A stretch of DNA of 46,545 nucleotides, taken from the NCBI GenBank assembly GCA_021323955.1, contig JAJPKC010000311.1, positions 1-46,545 of the forward strand, given 5' to 3'. The DNA is from Oscillatoriales cyanobacterium Centralia_MAG_596 (lineage in GTDB: Bacteria; Cyanobacteriota; Cyanobacteriia; Leptolyngbyales; Leptolyngbyaceae). The position numbers were made by a program, and so were the translations under genes. Shown one piece after another: positions 35,955-46,545 of the stretch. The notes beneath the pieces were generated by a model. It worked only from the letters and a program-made list of their open reading frames with translations, did not search any database and was not told the DNA's origin. Each line of letters begins with the position of its first letter. Position 1 is the stretch's first letter.

Positions 35955-38588
35955 ATGACCTTCTCCCAGGATACCCCCCAGGATCGGATCGTTCCAACCG
36001 ACTTGCGGAACGAAATGTCCCGATCCTACCTGGAATACGCGATGAGCGTGATTGTAGGGCGGGCACTCCCTGATGCCAGAGATGGTCTCAAGCCCGTGCA
36101 TCGGCGCATTCTCTATGCCATGCACGAGCTGGGTCTGTCGCCCGATCGCCCCTTCCGTAAGTGTGCCCGTGTTGTGGGGGACGTGATTGGTAAATACCAT
36201 CCTCACGGTGACACAGCGGTGTATGACGCCTTGGTGCGGATGGCGCAAGATTTCTCGATGCGATCGCCGCTCATTGACGGTCACGGCAACTTCGGTTCGG
36301 TTGACAACGATCCGCCCGCCGCGATGCGATATACCGAGTGTCGTCTGCGATCGCTGACGACCGATGCGCTGCTGCAAGACATCGAAGCCGAAACCGTTGA
36401 CTTTGGCGCGAACTACGATGGCTCCCAGCAAGAACCACTGGTCATGCCAGCACGGATTCCCCAACTCTTGCTGAACGGCTCTTCGGGGATTGCGGTCGGC
36501 ATGGCGACCAATATTCCGCCGCACAACCTGGGTGAATTGATTGATGGGCTGATTGCGCTGATCCAGAATCCAAATCTCACGGATCTGGAGTTGATGCAGT
36601 ACATTCCCGGCCCTGACTTTCCAACAGGCGCTCAAATTATCGGCAGAACGGCGATCCGCGAAGCCTATACCACGGGGCGAGGTTCTATCATCATGCGCGG
36701 TGTGGCGCAGATCGAGACGATCGAGCACCGGGGGCGGCCCGATCGCGAAGCCATCATCATCACCGAGTTGCCGTATCAGACGAACAAAGCGGCGCTGATT
36801 GAAAAAATCGCCGAAATGGTGAACGAGCAGCGCCTGGAAGGGATTTCCGATATTCGGGACGAGAGCGATCGTGATGGGATGCGGATCGTCATCGAACTCA
36901 AGCGAGACGCTTATCCGCGTGTCGTGCTCAATAATCTCTACAAACAGACTCCGCTCCAGGCGAACTTTGGCGCAAATATGCTGGCGCTCGTCAACCGCGA
37001 ACCGCAGCTATTGACGCTGAAGCAGTTCCTGGAAGTCTTTCTGGATTTCCGCATTGAAGCTATTACGCGCCGTACGCGCTACTACTTGCGGAAAGCTGAA
37101 GAGCGTGATCATCTGTTGCAAGGCTTGCTCATTGCGTTGGGTAACCTGGACGCCATTATCAACTTGATTCGCCACGCGGCAGACGCACCCACGGCGAAGC
37201 AGGAGTTGATTGATACCTATGGGCTGTCAGAACAGCAGGCGGATGCCATCCTGCAAATGCAACTCCGCCGCCTGACGGCACTCGAAGCGGAAAAAATTCA
37301 GCAGGAGCACGAAGACTTACAGACGCAGATTGCCAATTTGCGCGACATCCTGGAGCGGCGCGAGCGCATTCTGGAAATCATCGTCACCGAAATTACGGAA
37401 ATTCGCGCGAAGCATGCCACGCCACGCCGCACGGTGATTGAGCAATCGGAAGATGAACTGGGCGATATTGACCTGATTGCCAACGAGAAAGCGGTTATTC
37501 TGCTGACGGAGCAGGGCTATGTCAAGCGGATGCCGGTCAATACGTTTGAGTCCCAGAGCCGTGCGACACGCGGCAAAGCGGGTACTCGCATGAAGGACGA
37601 TGACGGGGTCGAGCATTTTCTGACCTGTTGTGACCACGATAGCGTGCTGTTCTTCAGCGATCGCGGGGTGGTCTATGCGCTCAAGGCGTATCAGATTCCC
37701 GTGGGGTCGCGCACATCACGGGGAACGCCGATCGTGCAGATGCTGCCAATTCCGCGTGAAGAAAAAATTACGTCTATCATCCCTGTGACGGAATTCAGCG
37801 AAGACGAATACCTGGTCATGCTGACCCGGAAGGGATACATCAAAAAAACGGCACTCACGGCGTTTAGCAACATTCGAGCCAATGGGCTAATTGCCATCTC
37901 GCTGGAGGAAGGAGACGAACTCCGCTGGGTTCGTCGGGCGCGGGTCGATGACAGCATCATTGTTGGCTCCAGTCTGGGGCGATCGATCCACTTCCGCGCC
38001 AACCATGAGCAACTGCGTCCGCTGGGTCGTGCCACCCGAGGCGTGCGATCAATGTCGCTTCGCGAGGGCGATAGCTTGATTGGGATGGATATTCTACCCA
38101 GCCAAATCGTCGCCGACCTGGCACAAGTCCTGGAGTCGGACGTGGAGCCAGAGGTTGAGGAACTGAACGGCGAACTGGTTGAAACCGGTGAGAATGCGGA
38201 ATCCGATCAGCCGCCCACCGCTAGCGGTCAGCTCGGTCCGTGGATTTTAGTCGTGACGATGGGTGGGTACGGCAAGCGCGTCCCCGTTTCACAGTTCCGC
38301 CTGCAAAACCGCGCGGGGATGGGGTTGGTCGCCACCAAGTTTCGCAAGAAGGGCGATCGTCTGGCGGCACTCCACATTGTCAACGAAGGTGCGGAACTGA
38401 TGATGGTCACCAATCGGGGCATTATTATTCGTCAATCGGTAGATGCCATTTCGTCCCAGTCGCGATCGGCCACGGGCGTTCGGGTGCAGCGGTTGGATGA
38501 AGATGATGCGATCGCGGCTGTGGCGCTGGTGCCACCGTCTACCGGTGAAGAAGACGCCCTGCCGGATGATGCTGGTAGTGACGCGTAG
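35955..38588 (+). CDS. gyrA: DNA gyrase subunit A
   Basis: '[34 protein letters not shown]', '[25 protein letters not shown]'; C-terminal beta-pinwheel repeats. Confidence 0.96.
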   Translation: MTFSQDTPQDRIVPTDLRNEMSRSYLEYAMSVIVGRALPDARDGLKPVHRRILYAMHELGLSPDRPFRKCARVVGDVIGKYHPHGDTAVYDALVRMAQDFSMRSPLIDGHGNFGSVDNDPPAAMRYTECRLRSLTTDALLQDIEAETVDFGANYDGSQQEPLVMPARIPQLLLNGSSGIAVGMATNIPPHNLGELIDGLIALIQNPNLTDLELMQYIPGPDFPTGAQIIGRTAIREAYTTGRGSIIMRGVAQIETIEHRGRPDREAIIITELPYQTNKAALIEKIAEMVNEQRLEGISDIRDESDRDGMRIVIELKRDAYPRVVLNNLYKQTPLQANFGANMLALVNREPQLLTLKQFLEVFLDFRIEAITRRTRYYLRKAEERDHLLQGLLIALGNLDAIINLIRHAADAPTAKQELIDTYGLSEQQADAILQMQLRRLTALEAEKIQQEHEDLQTQIANLRDILERRERILEIIVTEITEIRAKHATPRRTVIEQSEDELGDIDLIANEKAVILLTEQGYVKRMPVNTFESQSRATRGKAGTRMKDDDGVEHFLTCCDHDSVLFFSDRGVVYALKAYQIPVGSRTSRGTPIVQMLPIPREEKITSIIPVTEFSEDEYLVMLTRKGYIKKTALTAFSNIRANGLIAISLEEGDELRWVRRARVDDSIIVGSSLGRSIHFRANHEQLRPLGRATRGVRSMSLREGDSLIGMDILPSQIVADLAQVLESDVEPEVEELNGELVETGENAESDQPPTASGQLGPWILVVTMGGYGKRVPVSQFRLQNRAGMGLVATKFRKKGDRLAALHIVNEGAELMMVTNRGIIIRQSVDAISSQSRSATGVRVQRLDEDDAIAAVALVPPSTGEEDALPDDAGSDA

Positions 38589-38625
38589 GGCAGCCGCCAC
38601 TGGATTGCATGCCAATGCTGAATGA

Positions 38626-38644
38626 GGCACTACTCCGTAGTGCC
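38626..38644. terminator. Hairpin downstream of gyrA
   Basis: GGCACTAC-TCC-GTAGTGCC, perfect 8-bp stem 38 nt after the stop; no T-run. Confidence 0.4.
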
Positions 38645-38704
38645 CTGGTAAACAGTGCGCCACCGACGGCAGCAAAAAACTGGCCTCAAATCTGCCTCAT
38701 TGCA

Positions 38705-38736
38705 ACGGTGCGCCGCCCGATCGGGCGGCGCACCGT
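38705..38736. repeat. 32-bp perfect palindrome between convergent gyrA and frr
   Basis: ACGGTGCGCCGCCCGATCGGGCGGCGCACCGT. Confidence 0.95.
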
Positions 38737-38821
38737 GAGAAGATTGGGGTCTCGGCTGATCACCACTGTCGTCCAATGAGCCGGGACGCGAGCGCCACGA
38801 CACCGTGCACGGACCTCTTGA

Positions 38822-39370
38822 TCAGACCGTCATGATGTCTTTTTCTTTTTCTGCCAGCAGTTCTTCGACTTTCGCAGCGTATTTGTCGGTCAGCTTTTGA
38901 ATCTTGTCCTGCAAGTCCCGCGCTTCATCTTCAGAAATTTCACCGTTTTTCTCTTGCTTCCGCACCGAGTCAACGCCATCGCGTCGAATATTACGGATCG
39001 AGACTTTGCCCTCTTCGGCGTACTTTGCCGCAACTTTCACCAGTTCTTTCCGGCGATCGCTGGTTAGTGGTGGAATGTTGAGGCGAATGATGCTGCCATC
39101 GTTGTTTGGCGTCAGCCCAATATCGGATAGCGAAATCGCTTTCTCGATCAGGCTCAGGCTGCCGCGATCAAATGGCTGTACTGTAATCGTGGAGGCATCG
39201 GGTGTACTAATATTTGCGAGGGATTTCAGCGGTGTAGGGGCACCGTAGTATTCCACCTGCACACGATCGAGGATGGATGTGTTGGCGCGACCAGTCCGAA
39301 TCGTATTGAACGATCGTTGCGTCGCTTCAACCGCCTTTTGCATGTGGTCTTCAACGTCAGCTAACTTCAC
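38822..39370 (-). CDS. frr: Ribosome recycling factor (probable GTG start inside the listed ORF)
   Basis: '[42 protein letters not shown]'; overlaps pyrH end. Confidence 0.95.
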   Translation of the reverse strand: MKLADVEDHMQKAVEATQRSFNTIRTGRANTSILDRVQVEYYGAPTPLKSLANISTPDASTITVQPFDRGSLSLIEKAISLSDIGLTPNNDGSIIRLNIPPLTSDRRKELVKVAAKYAEEGKVSIRNIRRDGVDSVRKQEKNGEISEDEARDLQDKIQKLTDKYAAKVEELLAEKEKDIMTV

Positions 39371-40085
39371 AGAAACCTCCGACAAGCGTTCCAATCTGTT
39401 CTCCCTTTACGGCTCGACGCACATTTCCCTTAACGGAAAGGTCAAAGACGATAATGGGTATATTGTTGTCCTTACATAAGGATATGGCAGTACTGTCCAT
39501 CACTCGTAGATCTTGAGTGAGAATATGTCCATAGGTAAGGGTCTGGTAACGTCGTGCCTGGGGATTGGCGCGCGGATCGGAATCGTAAACACCGTCAACC
39601 TTTGTGGCCTTAAATAGCACATCGGCCCCGATTTCAGCGGCACGAAGCGCTGCCGTGGTGTCGGTCGTAAAGAAGGGATTGCCAGAGCCAGCACCAAAAA
39701 TCACGACGCGTCCTTTCTCGAGGTGGCGAATGGCGCGTCGTCGAATGTAAGGCTCGGCAACCTCCTGCATTGAAATCGCGGTCTGCACGCGGGTCGGCAC
39801 ACCGATTTGCTCCAGTGCATCCTGGAGGGTCATGGCATTCATGACAGTTGCAATCATGCCGATGTAATCGGCAGTAGCGCGGTCCATGCCAGCAGCGGCT
39901 CCCTTAACGCCCCGAAAAATATTGCCACCACCGACGACGATTGCCACTTGGATACCGCCAGCTGCAATATCGGCAACTTCTTGAGCAATGTCTTGCACAA
40001 TCGTAGCGTCAATGCCATAAGGAAGCTCACCCATGAGGGCTTCACCGCTTAACTTCAGCACAATCCGCTGGTAAGTTACTCCCAT
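39357..40085 (-). CDS. pyrH: UMP (uridylate) kinase
   Basis: '[15 protein letters not shown]', '[10 protein letters not shown]', '[23 protein letters not shown]'. Confidence 0.97.
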   Translation of the reverse strand: MGVTYQRIVLKLSGEALMGELPYGIDATIVQDIAQEVADIAAGGIQVAIVVGGGNIFRGVKGAAAGMDRATADYIGMIATVMNAMTLQDALEQIGVPTRVQTAISMQEVAEPYIRRRAIRHLEKGRVVIFGAGSGNPFFTTDTTAALRAAEIGADVLFKATKVDGVYDSDPRANPQARRYQTLTYGHILTQDLRVMDSTAISLCKDNNIPIIVFDLSVKGNVRRAVKGEQIGTLVGGFCEVS

Positions 40086-40313
40086 GTAGTGTTATTTCTC
40101 TAATGTCAGGTTGCTTCCAACCATACGATACTCCTTAGATTAGATATTCGTCCACTCACGTCCGTGGTCAGGACAGTTGGAAAATGTTGTTCGAAGCAAG
40201 TCTTGAAATGGCCACGCTGGAGTGGTTAGCAATTGCAGGAAGTCATGCGTCAGAAGGCTAAACACGAAGCGCCAAATGGCTGACTGCCAGACGATCGCGC
40301 CCTCAGGACTAGT

Positions 40314-40859
40314 TTAAGACCGCCATTTAACGGAGCAGCCCACGGGTTCTGTAGACGTTGGCTTAATCGGCGCATTGCTCAACACCTGGGCGATCGCGTC
40401 GCGCAGATATTGGACGTGCACACTCGTAGGATCGGTGGGGCTATCGTCTACAGAGCCGCTATAGCAGAGCACACCGGCCTGATTCAGCAGGAACACGTGG
40501 GGTGTTTTTTCAGCCCCAAAGCTTTGGGCAACGTCCTGGGTCACATCGCGCAGGTAAGGAAAATTGAGCTGATTTTCGGCAGCAAACCGCTTCATGTTGT
40601 CGAAGCTGTCGTCGGGATACCGTTCAGCGTCATTGGCATTGATGCCAATCAGCGTCACGCCCTGCGCCTGGAAGTCCGCTTGAATTTGCTTCAGGCGATC
40701 GAGATACATCCGCACGTAGGGGCAATGATTGCACATAAAAACCACCCCTACCGCCCGGAACCGTTCGAGGTATTTCGCTAAATGATGCACTGAGCCATCA
40801 ATCCCCGGGATTTCAAAGTCTGGAGCGTAGCAACCAATCACAGTACTCATCTTTTCCAT
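40314..40859 (-). CDS. Thioredoxin-like / AhpC-TSA-type redoxin family protein
   Basis: 'APDFEIPGIDGSVHHLAKYLERFRAVGVVFMCNHCPYVRMYLDRLKQI'. Confidence 0.9.
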   Translation of the reverse strand: MEKMSTVIGCYAPDFEIPGIDGSVHHLAKYLERFRAVGVVFMCNHCPYVRMYLDRLKQIQADFQAQGVTLIGINANDAERYPDDSFDNMKRFAAENQLNFPYLRDVTQDVAQSFGAEKTPHVFLLNQAGVLCYSGSVDDSPTDPTSVHVQYLRDAIAQVLSNAPIKPTSTEPVGCSVKWRS

Positions 40860-41017
40860 GCACGAGTGGTAGGGTGTCGTTGTTCGTTGTCCGCTGTTGG
40901 TAATTCGTTGTCTGCCATGCGAGCAAAGAGGGGATCCGGGTTAAGGTTCGCTATATAGGTTTTACGCCTGCGATCTGACCGTTGACTCTTGCTCAGAACC
41001 AGTCCTTCAGCCAACAG

Positions 41018-41929
41018 CTACTTCCAGCCCTGGGCGATCGCCTGATATCCAATAAGTTTATAGACCAATTTGGCTGCCGTAAACTCTGAAACCACAGAAT
41101 CACTGATGGGGGCCAGCTCCATGACATCACTCCCAATGACCTGATGCGCTGCGAAGATGCGCTGGATCAAGGTGAGCAGGCTATACCAGTTGAGGCCACC
41201 GGGTTCTGGTGTGCCAACACCGGGAATGAGGGTTGGATCGATCCCGTCCAGGTCGATCGTGAGGAAGACCTTTTCGGTTTTGATGCTGGCCACGGCGCGA
41301 TCGATCCAGTCCGGTTGGACGACAATCTCCCGAGCGCGGAAGACCGCAAGCTGCTTTTCTTTGATGAGATCGGCTTCTTCCTTACAAATGCTGCGGATAC
41401 CCACCTGGACGGTCGGCAACCCCATATCGACAATTCGTCGCATGACGCAGGCATGGTTATGAATAGAGCCTTCGTACTCGTGGCGCAGATCACCGTGAGC
41501 ATCGACCTGTACCACTGTGAAGGCTTCACCCGGATTGGCCTGACGATACGCCTCGACAATTCCGGTCGTGATGCTGTGTTCGCCGCCCAGCGAGATGACA
41601 AATTTGCCGTCTGACACCAGTTTGTGAACCGTTGCTTGCGTCACGCGGAGCATAGCTTCGGACGAGACTTTGTGCCCGTTGCGGGTATCGGCGATCGCGT
41701 CGTGGGTGTAAATTCCTACGGGCCAGAGTTCCTGATCGAGTTCCTCATCGTAGTATTCGACCTGCTGTGACGCGTCCAGAATGGCGTCTGGGCCATGCTC
41801 ACAGCCCCGACGATACGTGGTGGTCGCCTCATAAGGGATGGGCAGAATCACAACCTTCGCGTCATCGTACGTTGCCGCAACGTCCGGACCCAAAAACGGG
41901 AGTGAGGAAACAGAAGTTTGCACCAGCAT
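41018..41929 (-). CDS. Ureohydrolase (agmatinase-like) family protein
   Basis: 'SLGGEHSIT', 'VDAHGDL', 'TIDLDGIDPTLIPGVGTPEPGG' metal-binding motifs; start chosen at internal Met. Confidence 0.9.
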   Translation of the reverse strand: MLVQTSVSSLPFLGPDVAATYDDAKVVILPIPYEATTTYRRGCEHGPDAILDASQQVEYYDEELDQELWPVGIYTHDAIADTRNGHKVSSEAMLRVTQATVHKLVSDGKFVISLGGEHSITTGIVEAYRQANPGEAFTVVQVDAHGDLRHEYEGSIHNHACVMRRIVDMGLPTVQVGIRSICKEEADLIKEKQLAVFRAREIVVQPDWIDRAVASIKTEKVFLTIDLDGIDPTLIPGVGTPEPGGLNWYSLLTLIQRIFAAHQVIGSDVMELAPISDSVVSEFTAAKLVYKLIGYQAIAQGWK

Positions 41930-42029
41930 GGTAGCCCCGATAAGTAACACCTGATCCTGGCACATTCTTTGGGCGATCGGCTACTCAGGCGCAGGCGACA
42001 GCGTTGGTCAGAACGTTACGGTTGATTCC

Positions 42030-43673
42030 TCACAGTCCGTAAGGGCGTGGATACGGCTTCAGCAAGGTTTGGCACTGGTAAATTTCAATCACCTGGACGA
42101 TCGCCCCGCCGCGCTGGAGCGAGATATCTGCCACTTTCTGAATGGTCTTGAAATACGGCTGGTATTGGTTGAGGGCTGATTGTGCCTGTGCAGCTGTTGT
42201 CACAAGTAACCCATCCTGCCCCACCCATTGATCCCGGGTTGACCAGAAGGCGAAGCCGCGCAAATCCTGGTCAAAGCAGGTAATTGGTTTGGGATGGAGG
42301 GGCGCGATCGCCATACCCAGCTGCCCTGCAAGATACAGATCGTTGGTGAATAAAAAGTCGGTCGCCTGCATGGCTGCCATCAGCGAGGGCGTATCAGCGA
42401 ATCCTCGCCGCAGTTGCTGGATATTAATGAGCTGCACAGAGGCATCGTTACTGGGAGCCACCCATCCGCCAAACAGCGCATAGCGTCCTGGTTTTTGCAG
42501 TGCGCCGATCGTCACATGGAGCAGTGCGACCAGCAGCAAACTGGTGACGGCCAGGGCGGAACCCCAGAGCCACCGCCTCACAGCCTTGGGCGATCGCTGC
42601 TGCCAGATGGCGGCGTGCTGCCCCAACAGGAGCGTTGCGCCCCAAAAACCCGGCGTGGCCCAGGTCGGTAGAATCGATCGATACCCACCCATGAGCGTAA
42701 AAATCAGCATCAAGGGCAGGGATAGCCAGAGGATCAGGGCGATTTTCCGTGAGGGGTGAGGGACTGCGGCGGCTCTACTTTTCTGGTTAAACTGCCCGAC
42801 TAATGCGTTGCCGCTGACCCACCAGAGGGGAAATCCAAACGTCGGAAACAGATATCCTGCACCCGCCAGAAACGTGACCAGCAAATCCAGCAGGCTATAG
42901 CCTCGACCAGGAATCGCGCGGCCAGATTGAAACCGCAGTGATACCCAGTCGTATTGGGCGTTCCAGAGGACGATCGGCAATACAGCCAGTGCGAATAGCC
43001 CCAGACCGAGCAGCGTCCAGGGAGAAATCAGGGCAACCCGGTAACGCGGACTGGTCAGGCAAAACGCGACTAATCCAAACCCAAGCGCCAGCCCATGATA
43101 CTTACTCAGGCAGGCAAGACCGACGAGCAGACCCACGATCGCCAGCCGATAGGTGCCCCGGTACGGGGTCAGGGGCAGTGTCTGCGTGCCGGAGTCGCGT
43201 TCGCCAAAAAACTCACGCACCGAAACATACAGCGTTGCAGTCCAGAAAAAGATCAGCGGGCTGTCTGGTAAGGTCAGCGTGCCAAAGCCAAGCTGGAAAA
43301 TGGGAATCAGCGTGGCGATCGCCAGCGTCAGTCTGGCAGCCTGATGGGAAAACAACCGTGCACTCGTTAGATACAGCAGCAGTAGCGATCCGGTGTGCAG
43401 CAGCAGCGCACCCAGGCGAATTGTAAACGCCGAGACATCGCCTGTCAGCCCGACACCCAAGCCCGTTGTCAGCGCGACCATCAGCGGGTGGTCAAAGTAG
43501 CTCCAGGCGGGATGCAGCGTGTAGAGGTAGTAGTAGCCTTCATCAAAGCCGGGGGGAAGCCACAGGGCGATCGCGCCTCGGAGCACCAGTCCAACGGCTA
43601 GAAGACTGGTCAGGTATAGGTGGTCTCGTTGACGCAACCATTTCTGCAACGCTGGCATGCTCACTCCTGTCAT
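42030..43673 (-). CDS. Glycosyltransferase family 39 (ArnT/PMT-like) membrane protein
   Basis: 'PPGFDEGYYYLYTLHPAWSYFDHPLMVAL' N-terminal GT39 motif; multiple TM segments. Confidence 0.88.
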   Translation of the reverse strand: MTGVSMPALQKWLRQRDHLYLTSLLAVGLVLRGAIALWLPPGFDEGYYYLYTLHPAWSYFDHPLMVALTTGLGVGLTGDVSAFTIRLGALLLHTGSLLLLYLTSARLFSHQAARLTLAIATLIPIFQLGFGTLTLPDSPLIFFWTATLYVSVREFFGERDSGTQTLPLTPYRGTYRLAIVGLLVGLACLSKYHGLALGFGLVAFCLTSPRYRVALISPWTLLGLGLFALAVLPIVLWNAQYDWVSLRFQSGRAIPGRGYSLLDLLVTFLAGAGYLFPTFGFPLWWVSGNALVGQFNQKSRAAAVPHPSRKIALILWLSLPLMLIFTLMGGYRSILPTWATPGFWGATLLLGQHAAIWQQRSPKAVRRWLWGSALAVTSLLLVALLHVTIGALQKPGRYALFGGWVAPSNDASVQLINIQQLRRGFADTPSLMAAMQATDFLFTNDLYLAGQLGMAIAPLHPKPITCFDQDLRGFAFWSTRDQWVGQDGLLVTTAAQAQSALNQYQPYFKTIQKVADISLQRGGAIVQVIEIYQCQTLLKPYPRPYGL

Positions 43674-43791
43674 CGACCGCTAAACCATTGACGGCTTTAT
43701 TACGCTATCAAGTTTCAGCCCAGTGCTCTCATCGCAAAGAAAAAAAGCAGGGTGTTATGATTTCAAAGTTCGTTTGCAATATGACTGACCG

Positions 43792-45195
43792 ATGGATGTA
43801 GGCTTTTTAAGCAATCGCTGCGAGTTTGCAGAACCAAAGCGATACAACGGTAACGGTGAATTGACCTTTGCCGTTGTTGGTTGCATCGTCTGGTTTGGCG
43901 CGATCGTCATCCGTCTCAGCTTTAGCAATCGACCCTGGACATTAACCGAAAAACTCGTTGAAGCCGTTTCTTTTATCATCTTTGCAGGCGTCCCTATATT
44001 TTTTTTGGCCACGAATGCAGGGACGAAGTTTGCGCAGCGGGTGCTGTTAAGAAACCACGGATTTTGGTTCCAAGTTTTCACCTGTTTGTTGCTCGGCCTC
44101 TATATTAGTGTCGGTCGGCTGCTGAACGTGAACCCAGAGCGATTTGCATGGCTGCACCAGCTCGATCGCCTGATTGTTAACAATGCCTTTTGGTTGAATA
44201 CGGCCTTATTTTTAGTGGGAGCGTTTATTGTCCTGCGGTTGCCTTTTTTACTGCTGGCTTTACGCGATCGCAAGCTTTATGGAAAACAAAAGCAAACGAT
44301 TTTCTCGATCGCGCAGCAAAATAGCCAGCTTATTCTGCTGCTCGTGATCAATTTTATTTATATCAGTCTGGTGAATACCTCACTGATTTCCACAGCATTT
44401 CAAAGGGAATATTCGGGATTTTTTATTGGCTTTAGCTACTTTTTGATTGCGGTGTTGATGCATCTACCAATTGCGAAGACCACGTCATCGAAACACATGA
44501 TGTTGTTTGATTTGCTGTTGGTAGCGGCCTGTCTGATCAGTCTGTTTTGGTTCGCCAGACCATCCTTCACGTTTGGCCCATTTATTGGACTAACAACATT
44601 TGTGCTGGTAGTGATTCATGGCACACGTCTGGGACGGGAGCATTTTGGCTACAGTTTGCAAATTCGCTACGCCGATGTGGTGTACACAGCCAAAGCGGTT
44701 TTAATGGCGGCTGTGATTTTGGTGCCATTTGCACTGTTGCTGCGATTTACCCAGGCGAAATCGGTGATCGCTTTCGACCTCGGCACGATCGCCCGCTACA
44801 GTCTGTTTTTTCTCAGCTATGCCGTTTTGTTTGGTTTTCGCGTTGGCTTGTTTGAGGAAATTCTCTTTCGATCAGGGCTGATGGTCTTCATTCGTGACCA
44901 GATTCAGGCGCGATCGTATCGGCCCCTCGATCGCAAAGAGCTGGTCACTGTATCCGCGCTGATTTGTTCCGTCATTTTTGGCATTTGTCATATTGGTAAT
45001 AATCCGGGGGCTGGTGTTGCCCTTTCGCCGTTCCAATACAAAGCGATTTATGCCGTGCTGGCGACGCTGGCATCCTTGTTTTACTCCCTGGCATTTGGTG
45101 AAACCAATCGGTTATGGGCGTCGATCACCATTCACGGCATTGTGGATACAACGGCTGTTCTACTGTTGGGTGCTTCATTGGTCGTGCCGTTTTAG
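43792..45195 (+). CDS. CPBP (CAAX-like) family intramembrane metalloprotease
   Basis: 'LFEEILFRSGLMVF' EExxxR, 'GICHIGNNPG', 'ASITIHGIVDT'; multiple TM segments. Confidence 0.85.
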   Translation: MDVGFLSNRCEFAEPKRYNGNGELTFAVVGCIVWFGAIVIRLSFSNRPWTLTEKLVEAVSFIIFAGVPIFFLATNAGTKFAQRVLLRNHGFWFQVFTCLLLGLYISVGRLLNVNPERFAWLHQLDRLIVNNAFWLNTALFLVGAFIVLRLPFLLLALRDRKLYGKQKQTIFSIAQQNSQLILLLVINFIYISLVNTSLISTAFQREYSGFFIGFSYFLIAVLMHLPIAKTTSSKHMMLFDLLLVAACLISLFWFARPSFTFGPFIGLTTFVLVVIHGTRLGREHFGYSLQIRYADVVYTAKAVLMAAVILVPFALLLRFTQAKSVIAFDLGTIARYSLFFLSYAVLFGFRVGLFEEILFRSGLMVFIRDQIQARSYRPLDRKELVTVSALICSVIFGICHIGNNPGAGVALSPFQYKAIYAVLATLASLFYSLAFGETNRLWASITIHGIVDTTAVLLLGASLVVPF

Positions 45196-45351
45196 CCAAG
45201 TTAACCAGATGCCTGACTTACCAGGCTGCCTGGAGCACGTCTCAGTGAAATTGAATCGGAATCTCATCATCGGTTGAGACGATCGCGGTTTTGACAGAGT
45301 ACTCTATTGACTATCAAGCCACGAATTCACATACCTTGAACCGATATACCA

Positions 45352-45984
45352 ATGGCAACACTCACCGTTTACGGCACCCCGATTAGTACCTACGTTCGTA
45401 CCGTACGGTTGCTGCTTGAGCGCGCCGGTACAGACTATACCCTCAAGGGCGTCAGTATTTTTAATGGCGAAAGCCAGTCAGCAGACTATCTGGCCAAAAA
45501 CCCGTTTGGCAAGGTGCCGACACTGGAAGTCGATGGCGTGTTGCTCTATGAAACAAACGCCATTGTCGAATACCTGGATGCGGTGGTAGCCGACCATAAG
45601 TTCAGTCCTGCGGAACCGTTGCGTCAGGCGCAAATGCGCCAAATCATGGGAATTATTGACAGCTACCTCTATCCACGCGCGATCGGCACTATTGTCATCC
45701 AGCGCTTGATTGTGCCCAGTCAGGGTGGCACTACGGATGAGGCATTGGTGAACAGTGCGGTTGCGCCTGCAAAAACAGCGGTAGAGGCGATCGAAGCCTT
45801 AACACTGGGCACTCCCTATCTTTTGGGTAACGACATCGGCATTGCTGATTTCTACCTCATTCCCATCTTCATCTATTTGTCTAAAACTCCCGAATTTGCT
45901 GCCATTACCGCTCAAACACCCAAGCTTAAAGCCTGGTGGGAGCATGTAAGTCAGCTTCCTGAGGTGACAAAAGTGTGCGCGTAA
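45352..45984 (+). CDS. Glutathione S-transferase family protein
   Basis: 'LTVYGTPISTYVRTVRLLLERAG', 'NPFGKVPTLEVDGVLLYETNAIVEYLD'. Confidence 0.92.
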   Translation: MATLTVYGTPISTYVRTVRLLLERAGTDYTLKGVSIFNGESQSADYLAKNPFGKVPTLEVDGVLLYETNAIVEYLDAVVADHKFSPAEPLRQAQMRQIMGIIDSYLYPRAIGTIVIQRLIVPSQGGTTDEALVNSAVAPAKTAVEAIEALTLGTPYLLGNDIGIADFYLIPIFIYLSKTPEFAAITAQTPKLKAWWEHVSQLPEVTKVCA

Positions 45985-46100
45985 CGTCCGGTGATGGCTC
46001 CCTTGGGAACCTGACCAATCACGATTGCCCACGTTGTTAGCATCGCTTGGTAGAATGGAGTCCCACCACACACCCATCGCGGGCACATAAGACAAAGACC

Positions 46101-46545
46101 ATGAGTACAGGGACGCTGTTTGATAAAGTTTGGGATGCACACACCGTTGGCATTTTGCCGTCTGGACAAACACAACTCTTCATTGGGCTGCACCTGATTC
46201 ACGAAGTCACCAGTCCTCAAGCATTTGCGATGCTGCGCGAACGCAAGCTGAAGGTGCTGTTTCCAGAACGAACCATTGCTACGGTCGATCACATCGTCCC
46301 AACGGACAATCTGGCGCGTCCCCTGGCAGACTCGATCGCCGAAGAAATGATGCAGGCATTGGAGCAAAACTGCAAGGAGAATGGCATCACTTTCTACAAC
46401 GTCGGGTCGGGTAATCAGGGGATTGTCCACGTCATTGCACCGGAGCAGGGGTTGACCCAGCCGGGGATGACGATCGCCTGTGGTGATAGTCACACGGCTA
46501 CGCACGGAGCCTTTGGCGCGATCGCCTTTGGCATTGGCACCAGCC
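46101..46545 (+). CDS. leuC: 3-isopropylmalate dehydratase large subunit, N-terminal part (runs off window end)
   Basis: '[12 protein letters not shown]', '[16 protein letters not shown]', '[23 protein letters not shown]' read from + strand. Confidence 0.95.
   Translation, partial: MSTGTLFDKVWDAHTVGILPSGQTQLFIGLHLIHEVTSPQAFAMLRERKLKVLFPERTIATVDHIVPTDNLARPLADSIAEEMMQALEQNCKENGITFYNVGSGNQGIVHVIAPEQGLTQPGMTIACGDSHTATHGAFGAIAFGIGTS

Noticed and set aside
35730-36728. 332-aa minus-strand ORF overlapping gyrA
   Set aside because: Antisense to a very well conserved gene; composition (His/Arg/Gln-rich) is typical of an antisense shadow ORF
41144-41614. 156-aa plus-strand ORF opposite the ureohydrolase gene
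   Set aside because: Antisense shadow ORF of a strongly supported CDS
45799-46505. Minus-strand ORFs over the GST 3' end and leuC
   Set aside because: They overlap confident GST and LeuC coding sequence on the opposite strand
1-46545. Abundant GCGATCGC octamers as a novel repeat
   Set aside because: These are HIP1, a known cyanobacterial genome feature; used only as lineage and composition evidence

Overview
This 46.5 kb window reads as a cyanobacterial chromosome segment: HIP1 palindromes (GCGATCGC) recur through most of it, and the gene content is typical (gyrA, dnaG, pyrH-frr, folD, crtE, queA, speB-like, leuC, DUF561/Ycf23, DUF212). Most of it is housekeeping, with short intergenic repeats. 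The accessory part is roughly 2.8-14.0 kb. It holds two caspase-fold (C14/orthocaspase-like) proteins, one with Tyr in place of the catalytic His and one with an intact His/Cys pair. The intact one carries about seven tandem repeats of 57 aa, a TM segment and a C-terminal tail. The same area holds a secreted protein of unknown function coupled to a TPR protein, a small single-TM ORF, a probable EACC1-TIR fusion protein, and a frame-disrupted remnant of a second copy of that TIR gene's 3' end. I read 6.5-14.0 kb as a candidate conflict/immunity or programmed-cell-death island. That reading is inference from domain content and adjacency and has not been tested. No rRNA, confident tRNA, CRISPR array, transposase or prophage module was recognised. 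All calls were made by eye from the sequence and the ORF track, with no database search.
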